From contig OX327683.1 of NCBI GenBank assembly GCA_946807835.1, positions 32,919,001 through 32,983,000 on the forward strand: DNA of 64,000 nucleotides. Direction: 5' to 3'. Every line of letters starts with the position of its first letter. Within the stretch, counting starts at the first letter, position 1. Shown here in pieces: positions 47,941 to 60,053 of the stretch. Origin of the DNA: Ailanthus altissimus (Eukaryota > Streptophyta > Magnoliopsida > Sapindales > Simaroubaceae). A program made the translations under genes and the position numbers. The notes beneath the pieces are model-generated. The model had not been told where the DNA came from, ran no database searches, and saw only the letters and a program-made list of their open reading frames with translations.

Positions 47941-50414
47941 ACACTTGTGCTGAGGTCATGCATTATCCTCTTTTGTATTTTTGGTAAACAATTCACTCTT
48001 TATTGCTAATGTTTTGGTTTTCTGCTCATTAAAACATTCAGGCCTGGATTCATTTTGAGTCTATTCAGTCTTCACCAAGACAACTTGATTATCTGGGGTC
48101 ATTGGTTGATAAGTTCCTTATGCCAAATTCTGATAGCCCCCACACTGCAAATGCTACCGAGAGGGAAGAACTATCTTGCATTTTTCTGGAGGTAACTGAT
48201 TAAAGTTGTAGATCAACTTTTATTCTTCTGGAAGCTGGGTACATTAATGATAGGATTAAAGCTTTTAGTTCTGGATCATCTTTCATTGTCTTAGGCTATG
48301 TTCAATGAGTATGAGAACTGTTACTTTCTTAACATCTGAATGCTCGTTATTCTGATAGTTGCTTAAAATTAATATTTGGGCATTTATTAGTTTTCTGGAA
48401 GTTGAATGGCTGGTTTGGCTTGGAGTTGACAATTTTCCCTAAACAGGGAAAGAAAGATATATGTTCTGTGATCCATAAATCTCAGAGCTCATTTAGTTGC
48501 ATTTTGTGTTATGTCTGGTATTGTTGACTTTCTGAGAACAAAAACTGTGAAAGATTTGTACATTGCTTCTATCTCAAAGAGTTTTTGGGGTGAGAAAAGA
48601 AAATTCTTCTGTACTCTATTTGAAAAGCATATGCAATGTTTCTAATATTTTTTTTGACAATGATTTCTGGAAAATGGATTTTGTGTTTCTAAAATACTGT
48701 TTTACCTATATGCTACAGAATGTGTTTTTTATCTGTTGCTATATTTGAAAACTTGAAAAAGGTTTTGAAAATGATAACTTTCACTGACACCCTTCTATTT
48801 GTTGAAGAGAACATATAAGACTTGAAGCCTCATATGCTTATCTATGATTTTGCAGTTTATGGGTCTCTTTGGAGATGCACAGTCTATCAAGAAGGCTGAA
48901 GATAGGCATGCCAAACTTTTCTTACCTCACAGGAGCACATCAGAGTTGAAAAAACGTCATGCAGAGGACTTTTTAACTTCAGAGAGGGCAAAGATGGCCA
49001 AATCTTATTCTGGTGTTCCTTCACCTGCCCAGTCTTTGATGGGTGCTTATCCAAGTGCACAAAACCCCTGGGCAGCTGGTTATGGTGCACAGCCCCAAGC
49101 TTGGCCACCAGCTACCCAGGCACAGGCACAACAATGGAACCCTAGCTATGGCCAACAGGTAGATAGCTTTTTCTTCCTGGACTCTCTTTAAGTTTTGTGG
49201 CTGTATGTTTTGTCATTAATGATTTATTTTGTACTGGTAGAGAGAAGCCTTTTTTGAATTTAATTTGTTATAAGCATGACAATTTCTGAGTCATGGTTCT
49301 AGTTAGGTCTCTTGCTTAAGTGCTGCACTTTGAATTGGCTATGTATTAAACTTGTATATTTATTTGCCTTTTCTTGCATCACCAAAAGTTTTGCATTGTA
49401 TGGGTCAAATACTTATCTTTACTACACGAGCATCAGAGTTATGAACTAGGGCATTGGAAGATTGCATAGTTTATGGCTTATATTTATAACCCCTTTCTCC
49501 AATTAAGCTGTATGTTCTTAGAGTGTTAAAGATGAGGCTTTTCGGTAACATGTGGATATGCTATTTCTGCATTTGATTTTGCAATTACGATGACGGTTGC
49601 TCTGCTGACAGCTTTTTTCCCCATTTAAACAGGCTGCATATAGTGCATATACTGGTTATGGCAGCAGTTATCCTGCTCCACAAACATCAGTGCCACAAAA
49701 TGCTGTTGCTTATGGTACTTATCCTCCAACGTATCCCGTCCAGGTATCAAATATTCTTGCACCAGTCCAGTATATAATGATTTTTTGTTTGGGTGTTTAT
49801 ATTTCAAGGTGTTATATTTTGTTAGATACTTTGGAGCAGCGAAAGGTTGATTTGTTTTTCTCATTTTTTCATATCTTGGGAAGTCCTGATCTTCATTTCA
49901 TTTCACATTCCATTCTTCTTTCTTTAAGGGCTCGTTTACTGTTGTATTCCAAAAAGATTTCTGAATGCTGACTCCCATTGGTTGGTTGCTCTTCAAAGTA
50001 AATTGCCTCTTAGGAAAAATAATTACCTACCTGATTGCTGTCCTTGTGAGTTTACCATTTAAGGGCAACAACTACCAAGAGAAAATGCCTTGGTTGAGTC
50101 AAATGGGTTATTACATTAGAAACATGTTCAGCTATGAACCATCTAACTATAGAGCAAATAATAATGTCTCAAGCTGCATCATTTACTTGTATGGAAACAA
50201 TATATTCTTTTGACTCCTCAACCATTTGGGTAGGAATGAATGTAAATATTTTCTCAGTTGTTGATGTATTATGTTTGGAGCTAATAAGTTGGGTTGTAAA
50301 TTTCAGCAGCAGGCCTTTCCTCAAAGTTATGGGCAACCTACTGCAGCAGCAGCAGTAACCCCTGCTCAGCAACCTGCCTCAGTACCACAGACATATTATG
50401 GAAGTTATTACTGA
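41216..50414 (+). CDS. PRP39A: Pre-mRNA-processing factor 39 (U1 snRNP, HAT repeats)
   Basis: Thirteen coding exons: 41216-41666, 42529-42629, 42917-43146, 43765-43932, 45065-45440, 45935-46078, 46742-46894, 46983-47099, 47665-47745, 48042-48191, 48856-49158, 49633-49743, 50307-50414. They total 2493 nt and encode 830 aa; Arabidopsis PRP39A is of similar size. Residues 1-150 are an Ala/Gly/Ser-rich, low-complexity region. HAT (half-a-TPR) repeats fill about 160-655, with typical W, Y and P positions as in [15 protein letters not shown] and [18 protein letters not shown]. An acidic linker lies at about 325-360, and the tail is rich in Gln, Tyr, Ala and Pro. PRP39 is a U1 snRNP component that helps define 5' splice sites and affects flowering in Arabidopsis. 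An ATG further upstream is not used: the frame start at 41210 is TTG, so 41216 is chosen. Two acceptors (42526/42529 and 50307/50310) are NAGNAG type. Confidence 0.95.
42374..42413. repeat. 20-bp tandem duplication in PRP39 intron
   Basis: The segment AATTCTTCATTGTATACTTA is present twice in direct contact (42374-42393 and 42394-42413) with no mismatch, about 115 bp before the exon 2 acceptor. Confidence 0.9.
44168..44599. mobile_element. Probable hAT-like MITE in PRP39 intron
   Basis: A GC-rich 432-bp insert in the intron between exons 4 and 5 begins TAGGCCTGGCAA and ends TTGCCAGCCATA, imperfect inverted ends close to common plant hAT ends. Flanking octamers CTCATGCA and CTTGTACA agree at 5 of 8 positions and may be a worn target duplication. 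The interior is G-rich with many GGGTATGGG and GGGGAT motifs and no transposase. Confidence 0.6.
47817..48000. repeat. 94-bp direct duplication with TC and AC microsatellites in PRP39 intron
   Basis: CACTTGTGCTGAG..TCATGCATTA followed by GTAAACAATTC occurs at about 47848 and again 94 bp later. A TC run and an AC run (47902-47941) are part of the unit. It lies directly upstream of the exon starting at 48042 and may have grown by slippage. Confidence 0.8.
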
Positions 50415-51960
50415 GAGCTAGTTAGATTTGTATTATACAGCCTCCACTCCCTGAACTCCCTTTTTATCCATGTTCTATGGGCTTGATTCATCATGTAACT
50501 TTGAATTTTAAAACATGGGACGATATAACCATAAGCAGACTTGGGAAGAGCAGATGGTGAGTGCGGTTACTTATTGAAGTTATGACATTGGTGAATTGTG
50601 TTTTAGGCAAAAAATTTCATTTATTTTCAGGTAATTTTGAGGAAATTGTAAACATGAACTTACGATAGATAAATCTTTGATGTAGTTGAGATTCACGGCT
50701 GCCACAAAAAGAAATATACACAGGCTCTGATATTTCTGTGAAATACTGAAATTGGTTAGAATTTGGGTGCCGGAGGATTGATTTATAATTGGTACCAGTG
50801 ATTTTATTTGGACTGGCAGGATCTCCAAACTGTCCAGGTTCATAGCTTATTATCATCATGTGTCAACGTTTGTGATTCATATAGATTAGGTCATAAATTG
50901 TTTTCATAATTTCCTATATATTCGTTTAAGATATGATCTAGTGATCTTAGACATGATTAGGTAGGGAGCGTTTTTGATTTTGCGCAATCATTTGGAGGCG
51001 GTATTTTTTTTAATTTTTTCTTTTCCTGTTTCTTTTGAAAAATAAAAAAGAACAGTTAATTTGGAAGATTGTTTTGAATTGTGGGGAGAATGATTTCTCA
51101 TTGCTAATTGCAAAATTACAATTGGAAGCTGTAATGGCTAGAAATTAGGATGCAGTGCACGTCTAAATGTCTTTTTTTTTTTGTTGTGAATTGAAACCGT
51201 TGATCGTATCTAACTTGGATTTTGCTTATATGTATGCATAGGTATTTAATTAATTAATTTATTTAAATTGGAAAAGTATCTTTATCCATTTAGGCAGGAT
51301 GCAAAGAGCGTCTGCCAGTTTATAAAAGAAAATTCCCCAGTAGTGGAAACATTGCTGACATCATAATGGTGAGCGAGGCAAAATTACTTAATTGACTTCA
51401 AATTGTTATCTTAAACAGAGAAGGTTATCTTAATCTCTTTCCGAAGAAAAATTAAAAATAAATAAATACAACTTTAAAAGGATCCTAAACTTGAATTTCT
51501 GATTGTAAAAATGAAATTGGAAGTGCCGAATTTGGAGCTTTGCAGCTGTTGTCCAAATAAAATTAAGTTGGAGGGTCATTCATTCATTCATTATTTGGGT
51601 TCCTTCTTAAGGTAAGAAAAATCTCCTTTCTGTTCTTATGTACAGAGAGCTAGAGGCGAGAGGTGTACGTCGTCAAAGCAGAGAATCGTGTAGAAATGCA
51701 ATATTAATGGATTCTGAAATTGTTAAGAAATGAAAATGACCTTTTGTAGTTTAGTTTCTACCGTTTTGACCATATCCCATGAATTACTCCAAACCCGGAA
51801 ATCACAGCCGTCCATAAAAAAGTTTACTAATTAGATTTTATACGGCCTCACTCATGAGACTCAACGGGCCCTGATTTAATGCGGTAATCGTAAGCTAATA
51901 TTTAATTACCCAATAAAAGCAAAATAAATGATATTAAAAAGAAAAAGAGTGGAGTATACA
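50415..51960. other. Intergenic region between PRP39 and the G3BP-like gene
   Basis: It contains the PRP39 3' UTR at the left and the G3BP-like promoter at the right. All open frames are short and unrecognised. No RNA gene or repeat element was seen. Confidence 0.5.
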
Positions 51961-52397
51961 AAGCACTCTCTCACAATTCGCAGATCTACATCAGAAAGCT
52001 ATTTCGTTTCGTCTTTTTGATTCTTCTTCGTCGCCATAAAACAGAACCCTCACTTACTCCCTCTTCGAAACACTCTTATCATTTCTAACATCACTCTCTC
52101 TTTTAGCTCTCTCTTTCTGAAATCTTTGCATATCCTCTGTTTCTTGAGCTATTCTTCATTGCTAAAAGAATTGAAAGCCTAAGAAATAATTAAATAAATA
52201 AAACAAGAAGAATCATCCGAAGGCCAAGAATATCGCCTTTTGTCGATAAACCCTAGTTTCTAGATTAGGCTTTTTCATATACTTGGGCCTTTAAGTTGGA
52301 TCCGTTGACCGATTCCAGCTTCAGAAGGGTTTAACCGGGGTTTCTTGTGAATCTTTTCTTCACTTTTGCATGCTTTTTGTTTTTGAACTAAACAATA
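51961..52397 (+). promoter_or_regulatory. 5' leader of the G3BP-like gene with an overlapping upstream ATG
   Basis: A CT-rich leader of the kind common in plant housekeeping and ribosome-related genes precedes the start codon. An upstream ATG at 52370 (weak context) opens a frame that overlaps the main ATG out of frame and, after splicing of intron 1, stops inside exon 2. The main ATG at 52398 has a strong context (A at -3, G at +4). The transcription start is not resolved. Confidence 0.5.
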
Positions 52398-55300
52398 ATG
52401 GCCACTTCATATCCAGGACCTATGCAGGTGATTGTTTTTAATCACAAATCTAACTTTACCTATGTAGTTGCTTTTGGTGTTAATGACTCTGCGTTATGTT
52501 GTCAGGTTGGCTCGTACTTTGTGGGGCAATACTATCAGCTACTCCAGCAACAACCTGATCTCGTCCACCAGTTTTACTTGGAAGCCAGCTCCATGATTCG
52601 GGTCGATGGGGATTCCACCCACTCTGCCTCCGCAATTATGGTATATTTTTCTTTTATAATCATTGTTTTTATTTTATCAAATATTCTTGTTATCTATCTA
52701 GTTTGGTCATACATGTTTACTACACTAATGATAAACTTGTTACTTTCTTTTTCCCTTTTCTTTCTTTATGTATTCAATTGGTATTAAATTAGTATTTGAT
52801 TAAGACATTGGTCATAAAAAATCAACAAAAAGTTCAAATTTTTATGGTTAGAAAGTTGCAAATTGCTTGTTTCTTCCCAAACTTTCTAGGTAATCCTCTT
52901 ATTATGCCCCTATGATAGATAGTTTATCAAATATAATTACCAGTTAGCTCGTCTTCTGCTCATCACAGTCAGTGCAAGTACAAACTTGTGCTAGTTTTCT
53001 TGTTGATTTGGCTTTGATGATTAGGGTTGTTTTTTTTGTATGGAAGGTGATTTATGATTTATGAATGACTTTCTGCTATTGATTAGACTCTACAGCTTTA
53101 CTCGTTGCTTTACATCTTAACCATCTATGTATAGGTTTTGTATCTCTCCTTGAATTGTATTCACTTTTCATTCTTGCAATGTATATAACTTGTTCTGTTA
53201 AATATATTTCCTTCATAAAATTATTCCTTTTATCTTTCTCTCTGCAGGATATTCATACACTTGTCATGTCACTAAATTTCACTGCAATTGAGATCAAGAC
53301 AATTAACTCGCTTGGTTCTTGGAATGGAGGTGTTTTGGTGATGGTTTCAGGTTCTGTCAAAACTAAGGAATTTAGTGGTAGAAGGAAATTTGTGCAGACC
53401 TTTTTCCTTGCTCCTCAGGAGAAGGGTTACTTTGTTCTTAATGATATTTTCCAGTTCATTGAGGATGAACCCATTTACCATCATCCCGCTCCTTTATTGT
53501 CAGAAAGCAAATTCAATGCTCCACTAAGTGTGCCTAGCCCTCTTCCTGAACAACCAGGTTCGAAAATGTTATTTTTATAAATGGAATCAAGCAGCATGAG
53601 GATGTTTTAAAGAACAAATTTTTTCTCGTTATCATTTATAAAAATGCCTATCTTTATTGTCAGGGAGATGTTTAAATTCTGGACTATAATTCTTCAATTA
53701 AGCTCATAAATTTTAGTCAACCAGACAGTGTAATCCCTATTGAATGTATTTGAAAACATGGAGTTGAGTGTGTTGTCATGTGTTCACAGATAACGAGTAA
53801 AAATGATGGAATTAGGTCAGACCTCATTTGTTTCTGGTACTCAAACATAAAATCTATTCATATCTGTGCAATTAGAAGGATAGTTACATCGTCATATGAT
53901 GAGTGTTTTAATGCTGTATCATTTGTGAGTCAATGGCATCACCCAATGAATTGTCCTTTCTAAGTCGGTGATATGTCTTTTCCTCAATTCTACGGAGGAC
54001 AAAGGATTTGGGTGGATATATTGTCATGTGATGAGTGTTTTAATGCTGTATCACTTGTGAGTCAATGGTATCACCAATAAATTGTCCTTTCTAAGTCGCT
54101 GATGTGTCCTTTTGTCAATTATTGTATTTTCTTCTATCGAGGACAAGGGATTTGGGTGGATAGATTTATTGTTAGCTGTAGAACCCAAACACTTCTACAC
54201 GTTTCATCAATTCTGCTACATGCTGGGTCATCAATTACAGTTTATTAGTTATGGGTTAATTATAGGTTATTGGCTCAAAATTAATCTCAGATAAATATTC
54301 TTTGACTATTGACTACTATAAACCCTGGATCATTCGTTAGGATAATATATTTTTTTAATATTGTGTTTACTGACTTGTCAGATTTAGCAACTTCGGATTA
54401 TGAATTGGAGGAAGAGGCTACAGAGTATGTAAACTCAGTTCACATAGAAGATGGTCCAGTTGAGCAATACAGTCTTCCTGAGCAACAGCAGCAAGAAGAA
54501 CCTGAACCTGAAGTTGCGGAGGAGGAAAATCCTGCTGAAGAAACTCCTGCACCATTTCAAACTGATGTGAATATTGTGCAGGCACCCCAAGTCACTCCTG
54601 TGGAGGAACCTGTGGGCGAGCCACAAAAGAAAACTTACGCTTCTATTGTATGCACCACTAATGCTTTCTCTTTCTATATGCATGTTAACTTATGTGTTAG
54701 TGTGTCCTTTGGCATATACTGCTGCATGTATCTTCTCTAATGTCCAACTAATAGCTTCAAGAAAGCCTATAAAATTCTTTTATGAGAGGAGCAATGTGGT
54801 AAAAAAGAGTTAATTTACATTAGTCATTTTCACCCTCTTATTCTGCTCCTTGCTAATTGATGATTTCTTCCAGTTTATTCCAGCATGCATTGGCTTTTGT
54901 TCCTGTATGTTTTAATCTTATTGGTTGGAAAAAAATCCTATCAAACTATACTGTTGCACAAATAAAAGAGCCTGCCCCCTGCCAGAACAATTCTGTGCTT
55001 GCAAGAAAAGTATGTATTGAGTGCATCTTCTTATTTGATATAAAATGATGAGTGTTTGGGGAGCGTAACCATGCTTCAAAGAAAAGAAAGCAAGACATGA
55101 GGGTTAGAATAGTTTGTCACATAATCCAGAACTGTGCATAGGAGGGTGGTGCATTCCAATAAATTTTTATTTGCTGTGATTAGTATATGATTTTAATTTT
55201 AAGTGGGATCTGTTGACTAATTTATTACTTGCTTAAATATGTTGAAAACATGTAGCTGCAAGTAGTTAAAAACGATAACTGTGAATAGGACATGAGGGTT

Positions 55301-57365
55301 ATAATAGTTTACTACATAACCTAGACTGTGCATAGGAGGGTGGGGCATTTTAATAATTTTTTGTTTGCTGTGATTAGTTTATGCTTTTAATTTTAAGTGG
55401 GATCTATCGACTAATTTATTCCGTTTGTTGTTAAATATGTTGAAAACATGTAGCTGCGAGTAGCTAAAAACCAGTATGCATCATCAGTTGCTACTGAGCC
55501 GTCATTTAGCAAAAGTGCCTCAACAACATCAGATTGGAATTCTACACCTCTGCCTGCTACCCAGCAATCAAACTATACGTCATCATTTATGCCTGAATCT
55601 GGATTTGAAGCGGCAGATGAAAGCTTGACTGTAGATGAAGGTTAAGTCTTTGATTTGTTTATTTTTTGAAAAACCTGTTGCTGATAGTAAGACTTATGAG
55701 AATATAGAAATATGTATCATTGTTCCTTTGCTGGCTCTTGCTACTTCGCCTTCCCAGAGGAATGAATGCCCTGGTAATTACTGATTTTGATTCACCCAAC
55801 TTTTCTATTTTCCGATCCGAAGCGAATAAGAAGCAAGGAACAAAAAAATAGAAGTTGCTAACCGCTAAAAATAAAATTCTGTGGGGAAATTTGAATTTCT
55901 TGGCTATCTTTTTATTTTTTGAAATCCATTGATGGTTTCTTGCTGTTCCATGAGATTTGAATGCATATTTTCTGATTGATTGGTGTATGCTAATATCTAA
56001 TGTCATTGCTGAGATTTGTGAAAAGGATGTGATTCTTGTCATGGGGAGTTTCTTTTGGCATGGACCATATAGCATTTTGATGTGATGTTCATAAGAGTTT
56101 CTTTGTTTTGTACAACTGAAGTTATTAAAGCTTGCTTATTTCCAATTTTGGGACCTTGCCTTCTGTGCTTTAGACTTGAGTGAAGGTTTGGCTTGTGGCA
56201 ATTCTCTGAGATGCAGTTAGTGGTTTGGTCTTTGTACTCTGTGGACTCGTATTGATTGTTGATTATTCGTCTTTTCAGGTGAAGTGACATCTGTCTATGT
56301 GCGAAACCTTCCGTCTACCATTACTGCTGCTGAAATTGAGCAGGAGTTTAAGAACTTTGGCAGAATCAAGCCCGATGGTGTCTTTGTTAGGAATCGTAAG
56401 GTGACCAATAGTTCTTCACTTTTAATTTAGTGTCCATGTATAATATTGCAAGAATCTGAACTAAAAGTTGTCGCATACAGGATGTTGTCGGGGTTTGCTA
56501 TGCTTTTGTTGAGTTTGAAGACATTTCTGGTGTTCAAAATGTTATCCAGGTTTGATTTGGATTGTTTTAAGAAAAAAAATTTATTTTTGTTTTCAGGCTC
56601 ATGTGTTGGATACATTCATGTCACTTGAGCCTCTTTTGGCCCTGATTTTTTATGTAGTTACATCATCTTTTAAATTTCTGTGTTATTCTTATCCATTCAT
56701 ATGCATGGAGTATATGATATATATCACCATCGCAGTAACTGTTTTAGATCAGTCTGCTGACATTTCTCTATTGATTATTAGCCTCTGTTTTTGTTCTTCT
56801 TTTAGGCATCTCCAATACAGTTGGCTGGAAGACAAGTCTATATTGAAGAGCGGAGACCAAACAGCAGCAGTACTTCTCGAGGAGGAAGTATGTGGCTCAA
56901 TGCTTTAATCTTTCTATCTTTTTCAAATAAGGCTTTAGCCTTTCTATCCTAATTTTTTGGTAACTAATCTTTAATATTCTACATTAGAACTTCTAGTGAT
57001 GCGTCCAAATCTTCAAACCTGAGGGATTCTCACATGCATTCACAGAACTACTAGAGGGTAGTCGGTTATGAGTGTCTCACTTGCATATGGTTACTTGTGC
57101 TGTGTATATTAGCACTTAAACCTTAAATGGGCATGCTATTTTTGTATCCGTCTGCCTTTGTTATTGAAATTGAGTTATATGCATGATTTATTGTGGCTCT
57201 GATGATGCTTTGCTCCCAGGATCAGGAAGGGGAAGAGGCAGGGGCAGTTACCAAACAGAGGCCCCAAGGGGGCGCTTGGGTGGTCGTGGCTTGAGCAGAG
57301 GAAGTAGCCAAGATGGTGGTGACCATAACAGACTGAGAGGCAATGGTTTCTATCAGCGCAGTTAG
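52398..57365 (+). CDS. G3BP-like protein: NTF2 domain, RRM and RGG tail
   Basis: Nine exons: 52398-52427, 52506-52640, 53248-53557, 54382-54647, 55454-55640, 56279-56400, 56481-56549, 56806-56887, 57220-57365. They total 1347 nt and encode 448 aa. The NTF2-like domain spans about residues 10-128 (VGSYFVGQYYQLLQQQPDL at its start, FVLNDIFQF near its end). An acidic Glu/Pro/Gln-rich middle follows. One RRM at about 312-395 has RNP2 VYVRNL and RNP1 GVCYAFVEF, and the Arg/Gly-rich tail contains GRGRGRG. This is the animal G3BP and yeast Bre5-related architecture; plant members bind RNA and join stress granules, several with roles in immunity. It is probably the orthologue of At5g43960. Intron 1 is only 78 nt and free of stops; intron 4 contains a duplicated acceptor. 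Confidence 0.95.
53891..54163. repeat. Tandem duplication in intron 3 of the G3BP-like gene
   Basis: A unit beginning GTCATATGATGAGTGTTTTA at 53891 recurs from 54023 (period 132, growing to 144 at the right by small insertions). Both copies end in GGATTTGGGTGGAT. It lies inside the intron before the exon starting at 54382 and does not touch a splice site. Confidence 0.85.
55095..55485. repeat. Tandem duplication spanning an intron-exon junction in the G3BP-like gene
   Basis: Copy A (about 55095-55289) and copy B (about 55290-55485) share ACATGAGGGTTA at their starts and AACATGTAGCTGC towards their ends. Period is about 195-198. Copy B ends in the real acceptor (AG at 55452-55453) and the first codons of exon 5. 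Copy A therefore holds a matching acceptor (AG at 55254-55255) followed by 18 exon-like bases, 16 of them identical. Confidence 0.9.
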
Positions 57366-60053
57366 TAAGGAGAGCATGGCCCTTGAGCGACCAAGTATGA
57401 ATGGGCAAAATCATTTCTCGCTTGGGTTTTTGATCTGTGGGTGGTAGAGGTTTTTGCTAATTTCTAGTTGAATGTTTTCATCTTTTCCCACTGGTTCGGA
57501 TAATATACATGTACTGTATGGGGTGTGTGTGCCATTTTGTCATGGGAGTGCTAAGCAACCTTTTTTTTTTTCATTCAGCTGTTACGAGATTCATATTCTC
57601 CGCTTGAATGGTTTTTATCATGCGATTCAAGTGGGATATTTTTGGGATTTTGAGCCTTGTGTGAGGAATGTGATGAGCTGATTTAAGTATATCAAGCAAT
57701 TTTCTGTTCTTAATATCGATTTTCTTGGTTTCTTTGTACTTTGCAAACCTGATGATGTGTGATCTTTTTTGGATTCTGAAAACTGTTTGAGCTGGTATTA
57801 TTTGAAATCTGCTCGTCAGTTTGAAACTGGTTTTCTAGTTCAAAGGGAACCACCTCCTCAAACCAAAAATAACCACACCCCACCTAAAACCACCTCCCCA
57901 AACCAAAACAGCCCTATACCCACCTAAAAACCACTTCCCTAACCATAATAGGATAACCCACCCAAAAACCACCCCCACCCCCACCCCAATTTTTAATTTT
58001 CCATTTTTTTCCACCCTAATTTTTAATTTTTATTTCTCTCTTTTCCATCCCTCCCCAAACCCAATAAAAAAAAAATCTAAAATCAAACCATATTTCTCAT
58101 CTCTTTATTCTTTTTCTCTTTATCTTCATTACAAAACTCCATCATTTTAATTTGGGTTTTGAATTTTGATGAGTACTAAATTAATTAACATCAGCAAACA
58201 ATATTGAAAATTAAAAATTATTATTTTAAAGAATATTTCTTATTTTTTAAATTTTAGAGGAAAAGATAAAAAGAAGAAAAAGAATGAGAGATGAAAATCT
58301 TGTATGTTTGCTCATTAATTTTTTTATATATATATATATATTTTTTAATATTTTATTTTATTCTCTATTTTTAAATGGATATTATTTTTATTTTAAATTA
58401 AAACACATACATGAATAAAAGTATGTTTTGTTTTTAAAAAGTAAATTTTACATGAATACTTTATAACGATAAAAATTAATGTGATATATATTAAAAAAGT
58501 GATGATTAAATTAGTATATTCATAAAATTAAGAATTAAAATGACATTTTTTTCTTGTATCAAATATGATTGTGAGGGTGTGAAATATAAAATTTATTAAA
58601 AAAAAAATGAGGGTAAGATTTGAAATTTAAATAACATCATACTGTATCTTATCTTCTTCCTTGACAACTCTTTTAAGTTAAAATTCTCACTTGAGTTTGA
58701 GGAAGTTGAAAAAAGAAAAATAAAATTTCCTTCAGGAAAAAGGAAATTGTATAATTTGAAATATATTTAGAAACATTTTTTCTTTTGATTAAGAGAAGTT
58801 AAATACCATCTGATCGGACCAACTTAAATTTAAATTTGGTAATTGTTTTTTTACAGTGAACTGCCAAGTACTATAATAATAATAATAATAAAATACTAAT
58901 TATAGTAATATATAACAAAAATATTATTATTTTGAAAGATAGACTAATATTATTTGAACCGTGCCATGTAATATATCTTAAATTATAAATAGGGATATTA
59001 TCATAAATACCCTTAAGATATTGCTTAATTTTAATAAAATTATTAATTTAAAAAATAAACAATAATATTTAATTATTAAAGAATATTTCGTTATAATTAA
59101 CATAATTATATGAAATAATTAAATTACCATTTTAAACATAAAAAATAATAAATGATCCTTGTACCATACACAACACCATTTCTTATAAAAAATTAATTTT
59201 TTAATAGTAAATTAATAATATTTTTTCTTTTATTTTTTAATTTTTTTAATTAATAATATAATTATTAATAAAATAAATTTAAAAAGAAAGATTGATTTGC
59301 AGGAGCCATTATGGCCATTTGGCCGTTGGTCACTTTTATTTTTATTATTTATTATTTATTATAAAAAAATTAAGTGTTTAAAGCTTTTAAAGTGATTGTT
59401 TAGATACAAAATAACTTTATTTAAATATGAGGATAAATATGTTTAAATATAAAAATAGGGATGTTTGGATGCTGGATAAAGATTATTTAAATAAAAAAAA
59501 TATTGAAATAATAATATTATTATTTTTACAATTAATTTTAATGAAAGATTCTTCAACAATTGGATATTATTGTTTAATTTTTAAATTAATAAGTATTATA
59601 AAAAATTAGGTGATACCTTAAATGTATTTAAGATAATATCCATTATTATTTTTTCTTAAATCCAATTTATCATACCCAACTTTTAACCCCACCACCTTAA
59701 ATCCTATTAATCCAACAAACCCGATCAAAAATTGTAACATGAAAAAAAAAAAAAACATAGTTGTAACAAATCCCTATTGCAAACTTCTTCACTAATCTCT
59801 TGGAAGTAGTCAACCAAGCGTACAAAGCAGATAAAAGATATCACATGGGAGATAGACATGAACACACGGAGTTGGTTGAAAAAAAACAATAGAATTGAGG
59901 TTTAACCAAATGTCAATGTGCATAATCTCTATTATTGTTGTTGCTGTTGTGATGACCGATCAAGAATGGTAATATTTTTGGGCATCGACGTGTTTAATAA
60001 TTTCAAGAGTGATAATGGTGAAAAAAATAAGAAATAATAACAATATATTTGAA
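57366..60053. other. 3' UTR of the G3BP-like gene, then AT-rich spacer
   Basis: The left 400-450 bp are likely 3' UTR. At 57848-57990 there is a C/A-rich patch with repeats of AACCACCTCC and CCCACCTAAAA type. Simple repeats follow: a TA run near 58325-58342 and a TAA run at 58872-58893. The rest is very AT-rich with no recognised gene. Confidence 0.55.
57848..57990. repeat. C-rich degenerate minisatellite
   Basis: Units of roughly 30-40 bases built from AACCAAAA, CCCACCTAAAA and ACCACCTCCCC repeat about three to four times with drift, ending in a CCCCCACCCCCACCCC run. On the complementary strand this is a G-rich tract. No coding frame is present. Confidence 0.65.

Noticed and set aside
47784..47987. 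Ser/Leu/His/Thr-rich frames around 47.9 kb
   Set aside because: Translations of TC and AC microsatellites in an intron.
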